Positions 4,466 through 10,381 of a stretch of DNA of 24,172 nucleotides are shown here, piece after piece. This stretch comes from a virus. The stretch is from positions 1 to 24,172 of the IMG/VR virus record IMGVR_UViG_3300021247_000436. One strand, given 5' to 3'. The translations under genes and the position numbers were made by a program. How positions within the stretch are numbered: the first letter of the stretch is position 1; each line of letters starts with the position of its first letter. The notes beneath the pieces were generated by a model that saw only the letters and a list, made by a program, of their open reading frames with translations, ran no database searches and had not been told where the DNA came from.

Positions 4466-4675
4466 ATGTGGTCTTGGGTCTTAGCCGTTATTGGCGTGTC
4501 TGGAATCTTTCTTGTTGGTCGTAAGACTATATGGGGATGGCTTATTCTGTGCGTCAATGAGTGCTTATGGATCCTTTATGCCCTTGCAACTAAGCAGTAT
4601 GGGTTTATTGCTATGGCTATAGCCTATGCAGCGGTCTACATAAAATCTTTTATTCATTGGAAGCGTGATGAATAA
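4466..4675 (+). CDS. Small multi-pass membrane protein (69 aa)
   Basis: The start at 4466 is one base after the previous stop. The product has two or three membrane helices: WSWVLAVIGVSGIFLVG, WGWLILCVNECLWILYALA and FIAMAIAYAAVYIKSF. The NECLWILYALATKQYGF signature is like small membrane proteins I know from actinobacteriophage genomes, distantly PnuC-like in look, but far shorter than a transporter. A basic C-terminal tail (HWKRDE) should face the cytoplasm. The function is unknown. Confidence 0.65.
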   Translation: MWSWVLAVIGVSGIFLVGRKTIWGWLILCVNECLWILYALATKQYGFIAMAIAYAAVYIKSFIHWKRDE

Positions 4676-4796
4676 GATATGTGTGTGCGGTAAAGAACTG
4701 CCATACGAAACAGAAGAGGATATTAGGTTTTTTAACATGTATCATAGTGTTTGCACAGATGATCAAAGTGTGTTAGATGTTGGTCTGGTATACTAA
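4668..4796 (+). CDS. Small Cys-rich protein (42 aa)
   Basis: ATG 4668 overlaps the end of the membrane-protein gene by eight bases; TAA is at 4794-4796. The product starts MNKICVCGKELPYETEED and has FFNMYHSVCTDD: CxC, then His and Cys, another probable zinc site. The last codons contain the -10 hexamer (TATACT) of the next gene. Function unknown. Confidence 0.6.
   Translation: MNKICVCGKELPYETEEDIRFFNMYHSVCTDDQSVLDVGLVY
4789..4794 (+). promoter_or_regulatory. Leaderless promoter embedded in the previous stop codon
   Basis: TGG-TATACT overlaps the 4668 gene's stop and ends seven bases before ATG 4802. Confidence 0.6.
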
Positions 4797-4801
4797 TAGT
4801 T

Positions 4802-5296
4802 ATGAATTTGAATCTAATTGCCTACCCTGGCCCCGCAAAAAATATTGCTGAAGCACATATTGAACAAAGAATTCAGGTGCAGCATGTACCTTTAAAGTTT
4901 AACTCTGAAGAACAAGACGTAAGTTTGATTGCTATCATTGAAGAGCCACAAACTTGTTTTGAAAGAGCAGATGGTGAACTTCAGTGCGAAGTTCTTATAC
5001 ATGTTTATAATAAACTAATAGAAGATTCTATGTCTGCTGAGTATATCTATCTATCAGATGATGTTATTAATAATACTGATTCTTTTATTTTGGATCTATT
5101 TGATAGGCTTGATTTAGATGAAGAAAATTATAAAAGAAAAACTAAAAGTGCCTCACTTAGAGATGATGTAATAAATAAAAAAACTCATGTGGAAAAGTTT
5201 AAAGAGTTTCAAAAGAAAGTAAGTGTTGAAAACCTTGATCTAACTAAATCATTGGAACTTTATAACATTATAAAAGAAAAAGCCATAAAACTGTGA
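4802..5296 (+). CDS. Hypothetical protein (164 aa), leaderless
   Basis: ATG 4802 follows TATACT by seven bases. The first half (IAYPGPAKNIAEAHIEQRI, VSLIAIIEEPQ, GELQCEVLIHVYN) reads as a beta-rich domain; the second half, from residue 100, is charged and helical (DLDEENYKRKTKSASLRDD and EFQKKVSVENLDLTKSLELY). No active-site pattern is recognisable. The gene overlaps the following nuclease gene by four bases (GTGA), so the two products may work together, for example as nuclease and partner. The name stays hypothetical. Confidence 0.65.
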   Translation: MNLNLIAYPGPAKNIAEAHIEQRIQVQHVPLKFNSEEQDVSLIAIIEEPQTCFERADGELQCEVLIHVYNKLIEDSMSAEYIYLSDDVINNTDSFILDLFDRLDLDEENYKRKTKSASLRDDVINKKTHVEKFKEFQKKVSVENLDLTKSLELYNIIKEKAIKL

Positions 5297-5718
5297 TTGA
5301 TAGTTTAAACTTTCAATCTGAATCTAAAAAATCTGGTGATGATTTTGAGGCGCTTGTGTTTGAAGATTTAAAACATCGTGGATTTAATGATATTGAAAAG
5401 AATGTTTATATGCCTGGAACAGGTTGTGAAGTAGACTTTTTAGCAAAAGGCTCTAAGTACGAGTATGTGGAGTGCAAGGGTGGCAAGAAGGGTGATGGCA
5501 AGAGACCTGGAGCCAAAAGAACTGATAATGTAAAAAAAGCAGTAGCAAATGGCTCTATTATGAAAAGAATATACGAGACAATGTACTACGTTGTATATTT
5601 TTCTGATACTCCAGAGCCAGGATCATATTCAGAACAGATGCTTGATATTGCTTTAAAGTATAAGATAATAGATGAAGTTAGATATCTTAAACCATTTGAT
5701 ACTGAGGATCATCAGTAA
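5293..5718 (+). CDS. PD-(D/E)XK restriction-endonuclease-like nuclease (141 aa)
   Basis: GTG 5293 overlaps the previous TGA. Residues around 16-20 (DDFEALVFEDL) supply the first glutamate of the fold, GCEVDFLAKG the aspartate (Asp48), and YVECKGG the E-x-K pair (Glu60, Lys62). This is the classic metal-binding core of restriction-endonuclease-like nucleases. At 141 residues it is a single domain. Possible jobs are Holliday-junction-type cleavage, host-DNA degradation or exclusion. The 3' end overlaps the convergent oxygenase gene by 32 bases, an unusually long tail-to-tail overlap. Confidence 0.75.
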   Translation: MIDSLNFQSESKKSGDDFEALVFEDLKHRGFNDIEKNVYMPGTGCEVDFLAKGSKYEYVECKGGKKGDGKRPGAKRTDNVKKAVANGSIMKRIYETMYYVVYFSDTPEPGSYSEQMLDIALKYKIIDEVRYLKPFDTEDHQ

Positions 5719-6238
5719 ACCAAATAGGTATTGCATATCTATTTTGAGTTGTTTTATTAACTCCATGCAAAGAATCTTTATCTCTGCAGTCAAATAATAC
5801 TAAATCTCCAGCCTGCGGTTTATAAGAAAACTCTATTTTTGGAAAAACAATTTCTCCACCAAATGCCTGATCATTTAAATATATTACACCGCTATATATG
5901 TAGTGAGATCCTTTACCACCATCAGTATCCATATGTCTAATTATGTTAGTATCTGGTAATTGTTTAGATAGCCATAGAGTAGATAAGTAAACATCATTTT
6001 TTTGATCGTGCAATTCTTTTGCTACTCTTCCCGCTTTTTCTGCAATACTCTTAAGATAAACACCCATATCACCAATAAAACTTAATGGATGGGTTGAGCC
6101 ATTCATTATATCTATACCAAATCTCATTAATCTTCTTTTAACTTTAGAGTTTGTTTCCTGGTCATTGTCTTCAATAAAAGTAATTATACTATTACATTCT
6201 TCTAGATCAATAAAATTTTTAATAACATATGGCTTCAC
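5687..6238 (-). CDS. 2OG-Fe(II) oxygenase, prolyl-4-hydroxylase type (183 aa)
   Basis: Complete triad: His102-x-Asp104 (RHMDTD), distal His158 (SLHGV), and Arg167 (NRYAI) for 2-oxoglutarate. FGGEIVFP and YKPQAGDLVLFD are the strands typical of prolyl-4-hydroxylase-like enzymes in phages and bacteria. Hydroxylation of a peptide or amino acid is likely; the substrate is unknown. The start is GTG 6238, six bases after a minus-strand TATACT, so it should be leaderless despite a non-AUG codon. Its promoter is half of a perfect inverted repeat shared with the divergent gene at 6274. Confidence 0.85.
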   Translation of the reverse strand: MKPYVIKNFIDLEECNSIITFIEDNDQETNSKVKRRLMRFGIDIMNGSTHPLSFIGDMGVYLKSIAEKAGRVAKELHDQKNDVYLSTLWLSKQLPDTNIIRHMDTDGGKGSHYIYSGVIYLNDQAFGGEIVFPKIEFSYKPQAGDLVLFDCRDKDSLHGVNKTTQNRYAIPIWFTDDPQYQMV

Positions 6239-6244
6239 TTTACA

Positions 6245-6267
6245 AGTATAGCATGGTCTGCTATACT
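6245..6267. promoter_or_regulatory. Divergent leaderless promoters in a perfect inverted repeat
   Basis: AGTATAGCA (6245-6253), TGGTC, TGCTATACT (6259-6267): nine perfect inverted bases. Each arm contains a TGC-TATACT extended -10. The right arm ends six bases before ATG 6274, the left arm six bases before GTG 6238 on the other strand. RNA polymerases could not occupy both together, so the two genes may be mutually exclusive. Confidence 0.75.
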
Positions 6268-6273
6268 AGAGTA

Positions 6274-6429
6274 ATGATCAAAATTTTTATAGAAGCGACC
6301 ATTGATTTAATCAAGCAATCATTTTGCTCACACAAAGAAACATTTGATGCTTCCTGTCCTTTTACAATGAGAACTTATACTACTTGCATAAAATGTACTA
6401 AAAATTTAAGATCAGTATCTAACTTATAA
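6274..6429 (+). CDS. Small Cys/His-rich protein (51 aa), leaderless
   Basis: I chose ATG 6274 over an upstream in-frame ATG at 6229 because TATACT ends six bases before it and the upstream codons run through the divergent promoter. The product has an N-terminal hydrophobic helix (MIKIFIEATIDLIKQ), then CSHKETFDASCPF and YTTCIKCTKNL, giving several Cys/His for a zinc site. Function unknown. It sits just before the tRNA array. Confidence 0.6.
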   Translation: MIKIFIEATIDLIKQSFCSHKETFDASCPFTMRTYTTCIKCTKNLRSVSNL

Positions 6430-6435
6430 GGTTAA

Positions 6436-6509
6436 GCACCAGTAGCCAAGTTGGTTAAGGCCCCGAACTCATAATTCGGTTATCGTAGGTTCAAGTCCTA
6501 CCTGGTGTA
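6436..6509 (+). tRNA. tRNA-Met or tRNA-Ile2 (anticodon CAT)
   Basis: Acceptor GCACCAG/CTGGTGT (first pair G-T), anticodon stem CCGAA/TTCGG with loop CTCATAA (CAT at 6470-6472), T-arm GTAGG-TTCAAGT-CCTAC, discriminator A. CCA is not encoded. The first pair is not the mismatch expected of an initiator, so it is elongator Met or a lysidine-modified Ile2; sequence alone does not decide. Confidence 0.85.
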
Positions 6510-6513
6510 CTAT

Positions 6514-6588
6514 ATCTCTGTAACTCAGTGGAAGAGTGACACCCTTCTAAGGTGTAGGTCGTAGGTTCGAATCCTACCAGGGATACCA
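6514..6588 (+). tRNA. tRNA-Arg(TCT)
   Basis: Acceptor ATCTCTG/CAGGGAT (one T-G wobble), D-arm ACTC-AGTGGAA-GAGT, anticodon stem ACACC/GGTGT with loop CTTCTAA (TCT), T-arm GTAGG-TTCGAAT-CCTAC, discriminator A, encoded CCA (6586-6588). It reads AGA/AGG, the arginine codons favoured by AT-rich phages. Confidence 0.9.
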
Positions 6589-6589
6589 A

Positions 6590-6663
6590 GCGAGTGTTGC
6601 ATAATGGTAGTGCACCATCCTTCCAAGTTGGTTGTGCCAGTTCGATTCTGGTCACTCGCTCCA
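6590..6663 (+). tRNA. tRNA-Gly(TCC)
   Basis: Acceptor GCGAGTG/CACTCGC, D-arm GCAT-AATGGTA-GTGC, anticodon stem CCATC/GTTGG with loop CTTCCAA (TCC at 6622-6624), T-arm GCCAG-TTCGATT-CTGGT, discriminator T, encoded CCA (6661-6663). One T-T mismatch sits in the anticodon stem. Only one base separates it from the CCA of tRNA-Arg. Confidence 0.9.
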
Positions 6664-6664
6664 A

Positions 6665-6736
6665 GGCTCCATCGTCTATCGGTTAGGACTCCAGATTTTC
6701 AATCTGGCAAGACGGGTTCGACTCCCGTTGGGGCTA
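6665..6736 (+). tRNA. tRNA-Glu(TTC)
   Basis: Acceptor GGCTCCA/TGGGGCT (wobbles), anticodon stem CCAGA/TCTGG with loop TTTTCAA (TTC at 6698-6700), T-arm ACGGG-TTCGACT-CCCGT, discriminator A. CCA is not fully encoded. Last of the four-gene array. Confidence 0.9.
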
Positions 6737-6742
6737 CAGTGG

Positions 6743-6748
6743 TATAAT
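6743..6748 (+). promoter_or_regulatory. Promoter with a leader and strong ribosome-binding site
   Basis: TGG-TATAAT lies 20 bases before ATG 6769, which has an AAGGGGG ribosome-binding site (6758-6764). Unlike most promoters here it is not leaderless, suggesting higher or differently timed translation of the iron-sulfur/tailoring cluster. Confidence 0.65.
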
Positions 6749-6768
6749 TATAAAAACAAGGGGGAAGC

Positions 6769-6984
6769 ATGAAAGAAGGAAGCATAGTAATGATTACAGA
6801 AGGTGATCATGAAGGTAAGGCAGCAACAGTTGTTAGTACAAATGATGTTGAGTCTGTTGTAAAGATTTTTAGAAGTGAAGAAACTTTGACCATTGAAGAT
6901 ACAAAACTAAAAAGAAGAAAAGCCTGTGTTTGTGGACAGTCACAAAGTTACCCATTTTGTGATGGATCACACGCTAATGGCTAG
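6769..6984 (+). CDS. KOW-like / CDGSH iron-sulfur fusion protein (71 aa)
   Basis: Residues 1-50 (EGSIVMITEGDHEGKAATVV and the strand after it) look like a small KOW/SH3-type beta barrel. Residues 53-68 read CVCGQSQSYPFCDGSH, an exact match to the CDGSH signature CxCx2(S/T)x3PxCDG(S/A/T)H, which binds a [2Fe-2S] cluster through Cys53, Cys55, Cys64 and His68. CDGSH proteins handle redox or Fe-S transfer; the KOW-like part suggests contact with nucleic acid or ribosome/RNA polymerase. I infer a redox-sensing or Fe-S donor role, possibly serving the nearby Fe(II) oxygenases. The start has a strong ribosome-binding site. The end overlaps the methyltransferase gene by eight bases. Confidence 0.8.
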   Translation: MKEGSIVMITEGDHEGKAATVVSTNDVESVVKIFRSEETLTIEDTKLKRRKACVCGQSQSYPFCDGSHANG

Positions 6985-7675
6985 AAAGCCTGTTCGTGGG
7001 CTGCAGCATGGAGAGGTAAAAACTTTTCAAGAAGATGAGATTGAAGACTCAGAAAAAATATCTCAATCTCAACTCAATAATACTAAAGTTTATTCTTCAA
7101 GAGAAGAGTACGCTAAAAGCGTTCCTGAAGGAATAAGGTATTTAGAGTTTGGTGTTGCATGGGGTTATTCTGCACAACTATTTATAGACACAGCAAAAGC
7201 ATCTCACGCATTACTAGTTGATTTATATAACCAAGACTTAAAGTGTTGGTCGTGGCGAAAGTTTGGTTCATGTCAGTGCGAGGGTTTCAAGCATGAACTC
7301 TTATATACCCCAGAAAATCATCAACAGTATATAATTGATAAGTTTAATTATCATCCAAATATTGCAACAATGAAAGGTGATGCTGTAAGTGTTGCTAAAC
7401 AATTAAATGGAAAATATGATCTTATCTATATTGATATTAGCAATGATAGGATTCAAACTAGAGATCTTTTATTAGAATCTTCAAGGCTTGTTCGTGTTGG
7501 TGGAGTTATTGGATTGAATGATTATTTAATTTATGATGGGGTAATAGAAGATCAGCCTTATGGTACATTCCAAACAGTTAATGAGTTCCTGCATTTAAAT
7601 AAAAACTGGATAGTAGATGCAATCGCCCTGCATAATCTAGGGTTCTATGATATTTATATAAAAAGGATATCTTAG
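6977..7675 (+). CDS. Class I SAM-dependent methyltransferase (232 aa)
   Basis: I place the start at ATG 6977 (overlapping the CDGSH gene by eight bases) rather than at an in-frame ATG 51 bases upstream, which would run deep into that gene. RYLEFGVAWGYSA (about residues 54-66) is the SAM-binding motif I, DLIYIDIS (about 150-157) the motif-II/IV strand, and LLLESSRLVRVGGVIGLND the late helix-strand of the Methyltransf_24 type, often found in glycan or O-methyl tailoring. The WSWRKFGSCQCEGF insertion is unusual. Substrate unknown; cluster membership suggests methylation of a hydroxylated product. Confidence 0.75.
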   Translation: MARKPVRGLQHGEVKTFQEDEIEDSEKISQSQLNNTKVYSSREEYAKSVPEGIRYLEFGVAWGYSAQLFIDTAKASHALLVDLYNQDLKCWSWRKFGSCQCEGFKHELLYTPENHQQYIIDKFNYHPNIATMKGDAVSVAKQLNGKYDLIYIDISNDRIQTRDLLLESSRLVRVGGVIGLNDYLIYDGVIEDQPYGTFQTVNEFLHLNKNWIVDAIALHNLGFYDIYIKRIS

Positions 7676-7684
7676 CAGTGATGC

Positions 7685-7690
7685 TATAAT
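7685..7690 (+). promoter_or_regulatory. Leaderless promoter (extended TGC-TATAAT)
   Basis: TGC-TATAAT ends six bases before ATG 7697. It gives the oxygenase/carbamoyltransferase part of the cluster its own start. Confidence 0.7.
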
Positions 7691-7696
7691 AGGTAT

Positions 7697-8290
7697 ATGC
7701 ATAGAATCCATATAGTTGAAAACTTTATATCTCCAGAAGATGCTGCAACTCTAATTGCTGAACAAAATAATCCTTCTGAAATAAATCCTTATCCAAAATA
7801 CTATAGCCAAAGATATGGTGGAACTTCTCTTCCATATAATAAAACTGTTATGGATATTATGATTAAGTATGGTCATAAATCAAATGAAATGCATCGTGAA
7901 CTTTATGGATTTAAGAATGATATTTATGTTTTTAAAGGTTTTGGCTCTCATTGGTCAACTGGTACAAAAGGTGATCTTCACATTGATGCACAAGGACCAG
8001 AGCCATGGATTGAATTTAGTACCATTATGTATTTAAACAATGAGTCAGAGTACGATGGTGGAAAGATATATTTCCCTAACCAAGACTTTGCATATCAACC
8101 AAAACAATACTCTGCTGTATTTTTTCCAAGTGCTGGCACCGAATACATACATGGAATTACAACAGTAACAAGAGGAGATAGGTACACTGCTTTATACATG
8201 CATACAAGTTTGCCTCAGCATGTAGATCCTGAATTCCACCCTGGGAAAAATGAGTGGAAAGCAAAGGACTACCCACTTGTTAGACTTTAA
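7697..8290 (+). CDS. 2OG-Fe(II) oxygenase (197 aa), leaderless
   Basis: Iron and cofactor residues are all present: His95-x-Asp97 (DLHIDAQ), distal His152 (YIHGI), Arg162 (GDRYTALY). DGGKIYFP and PSAG between them are the expected core strands. The C-terminal 25 residues (PEFHPGKNEWKAKDYPLVRL) extend beyond the core. Likely a hydroxylase; the substrate is not identifiable. It overlaps the next oxygenase gene, which is followed by the carbamoyltransferase, so hydroxylation followed by carbamoylation of the new hydroxyl is a reasonable reading of the order. Confidence 0.8.
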   Translation: MHRIHIVENFISPEDAATLIAEQNNPSEINPYPKYYSQRYGGTSLPYNKTVMDIMIKYGHKSNEMHRELYGFKNDIYVFKGFGSHWSTGTKGDLHIDAQGPEPWIEFSTIMYLNNESEYDGGKIYFPNQDFAYQPKQYSAVFFPSAGTEYIHGITTVTRGDRYTALYMHTSLPQHVDPEFHPGKNEWKAKDYPLVRL

Positions 8291-8945
8291 TGTTGAAGTT
8301 TTAGATCTTGGTATTGCATACTATACAGATGTTATTAAAGATCCAGCATCACTAATTAAACAAATTGAAGAGTTAGATGCTAAATATGCAGAGGACAATA
8401 AACCATTACAAACATCTGTTAAGCCATGGATTGCCTGGACATATGGTGAAGGCGAAAATAAATTAATGTTTTGCTGGCAAAAATTTATTCCACAAGTAGA
8501 GCACATACCTGCTAATGATGTTTACAAAGAAGAACAAACAAACATATCCTCTCAGTTGTTTGGTGCGCTTGATAAAACTCTTCATCATTACACCACAGAA
8601 CTCTATCCTTTTGCTGAAAAGAATATCAAGTCTAGAGAGCATACAATGCACTTACTAAAATATGATACCAGTGGTCATCTTCCTGCACACCAAGATCAAG
8701 GAATTAGTAGTCGTGTGCTCTCTGTTCTTCTTTATTTAAATGATGACTATGAGGGTGGAGAAATTGAGTTTAGACATTCTGGATTAAAATTTAAGCCTAA
8801 AGCAGGAAGTGTTTTATTCTTTCCATCTAATTTCTTGTATGTACATGAGGTATACCCAGTAACAAAAGGTCCTAGATATGCCCTTCCAAATTGGTATCAT
8901 AATATACCGTTAGAATTAAAAAGAGATTCTACTGGAGCAGAATGA
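8250..8945 (+). CDS. 2OG-Fe(II) oxygenase (up to 231 aa)
   Basis: The frame opens at ATG 8250 (ribosome-binding-like GGGAAAA), overlapping the previous gene by 41 bases. TTG 8277 is a serious alternative: AAAGGA lies eight bases before it and the overlap drops to 14. Counting from 8250, the triad is His147-x-Asp149 (PAHQDQG), His199 (YVHEV) and Arg209 (GPRYALPNWY). YEGGEIEF followed by KFKPKAGSVLFFPS is nearly the same as in the oxygenase at 16495, so these two are close paralogs. The gene overlaps the carbamoyltransferase by four bases (ATGA). Confidence 0.85.
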   Translation: MSGKQRTTHLLDFNVEVLDLGIAYYTDVIKDPASLIKQIEELDAKYAEDNKPLQTSVKPWIAWTYGEGENKLMFCWQKFIPQVEHIPANDVYKEEQTNISSQLFGALDKTLHHYTTELYPFAEKNIKSREHTMHLLKYDTSGHLPAHQDQGISSRVLSVLLYLNDDYEGGEIEFRHSGLKFKPKAGSVLFFPSNFLYVHEVYPVTKGPRYALPNWYHNIPLELKRDSTGAE

Positions 8946-10381
8946 AAATATTAGGAATTAATGAAACATCTCATGATGCGTCTGTATCTTTAATTGAGGA
9001 TGGAAAAATATTATTTGCTGGGCATGCAGAAAGATACAGTAAGCAAAAAAATGACTGGTACATCAATGATAGTTTAATAAAAGATGCTTTGCAATATGGT
9101 AGACCAGATTACCTAGCCTACTACGAAAAGCCCCTTCTAAAGGCTTCCAGACTGCTTTTAAAGGGTGGTTCTGGGGACTGGAAACCAAGATATGAACTAA
9201 ATAATATCTTTGGGAGACCAATACCAGTAAAATCATTTAAGCATCATTACTCGCATGCTGCTGCTGGTTACTATACTAGTCCTTTTAATGATGCGGTAAT
9301 AGTTGTGTTGGATGCTATTGGTGAATACAATACCTCTACCGTTTGGGTTGGCGAAGGCGAAAAGATCAAACTTAAGCATAAACAAAACTATCCAACTAGT
9401 TTTGGTTTATTTTATTCAGCCTTTACAGATTTAATTGGCCTTATGCCTAACCAAGAAGAGTACATTATGATGGGGATGGCAGCGTATGGAGACTGGAAGA
9501 GATACTATAAAGAAGTAGATGATTACTTCCCAAATTATCACACACAGAAATATAATTTTCACAAAGGTATTCATGACTGGGGTATGCCAATAAACGAACA
9601 GGATAAGTTTGATATTGCTGCTGCAGTTCAAGTTGTTTATACAACTAGACTAATGGAATTTATGAGAATGGCAAAACTAATCACTGGCAAAAAGAATCTT
9701 GTATTCATGGGTGGATGTGCCCTTAACTCATCAGCAAACACGTCTTTGTGGAATTTGTTTGATATGATCTGGATTATGCCTAATCCAGGAGATGCAGGCA
9801 GTTCTTTAGGTGCTGCAGCAGCCTTGTATGGAAAGCATATTGAGTGGAAAGATCCATACCTAGGACATGATCTTGGTGGAGACTACCCTGTTCAAAAGAT
9901 TGTAGATGCTATTTTAAAGGATGGTATTGCAGCAGTAGCAACAGGAAGAGCAGAGTATGGGCCAAGAGCATTGGGAAATAGAAGTATTCTTGCTGATCCA
10001 AGAGATCCAAACATCAAAGATAAAGTAAACATGATTAAAAAACGTGAACTATTTAGGCCATTTGCTCCAGTTGTTTTAGAAGAGTATGCACATAAATGGT
10101 TTGATATGGACTTTGCTTCACCTTATATGCAGTACACAGTTAAATGTCTACAGCCAAACAAAATTCCATCGGTAGTGCATGCAGATGGAACTTCTAGAGT
10201 TCAAACTGTCAATAGAAATGATCATCGTGGTCTGTGGAGAACTGTTAATAAGTTTTATTTAGAGACTGGTGTGCCAGTGCTTCTTAATACTAGTTTAAAC
10301 ATTAAAGGACAGCCACTGTTAAATGATGAAGCAGATGTTGTTCTTTGGGAAAAAACTTATGGACAAAGCATAATTAGATAG
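8942..10381 (+). CDS. NodU/TobZ-family O-carbamoyltransferase (479 aa)
   Basis: N-terminal ASKHA/Kae1-like domain: MKILGINETSHDASVSLIED at the start, the metal-binding KHHYSHAAAGYY (His101, 102, 105), and FMGGCALNSSAN around residue 260. C-terminal YrdC-like half with AEYGPRALGNRSILADPR (about 340-357), ELFRPFAPVVLEE and VPVLLNTSLNIKG. Known members transfer the carbamoyl group of carbamoyl phosphate, through a carbamoyl-adenylate, to a hydroxyl group on a sugar, antibiotic or, in some phages, on 5-hydroxymethylcytosine. It ends slightly before the usual C-terminal strand. Its start overlaps the oxygenase gene; its end overlaps the convergent RsmI-like gene by eight bases. Confidence 0.85.
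   Translation: MKILGINETSHDASVSLIEDGKILFAGHAERYSKQKNDWYINDSLIKDALQYGRPDYLAYYEKPLLKASRLLLKGGSGDWKPRYELNNIFGRPIPVKSFKHHYSHAAAGYYTSPFNDAVIVVLDAIGEYNTSTVWVGEGEKIKLKHKQNYPTSFGLFYSAFTDLIGLMPNQEEYIMMGMAAYGDWKRYYKEVDDYFPNYHTQKYNFHKGIHDWGMPINEQDKFDIAAAVQVVYTTRLMEFMRMAKLITGKKNLVFMGGCALNSSANTSLWNLFDMIWIMPNPGDAGSSLGAAAALYGKHIEWKDPYLGHDLGGDYPVQKIVDAILKDGIAAVATGRAEYGPRALGNRSILADPRDPNIKDKVNMIKKRELFRPFAPVVLEEYAHKWFDMDFASPYMQYTVKCLQPNKIPSVVHADGTSRVQTVNRNDHRGLWRTVNKFYLETGVPVLLNTSLNIKGQPLLNDEADVVLWEKTYGQSIIR

Noticed and set aside
6229-6273. Upstream in-frame ATG for the 6274 gene
   Set aside because: It would put codons through the divergent promoter; the -10 six bases before 6274 marks the more likely start.
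8250-8276. ATG 8250 as the certain start of the second clustered oxygenase
   Set aside because: Kept as the listed start because it is the first ATG, but TTG 8277 has a better-spaced AAAGGA, so I do not treat the first nine residues as certain.
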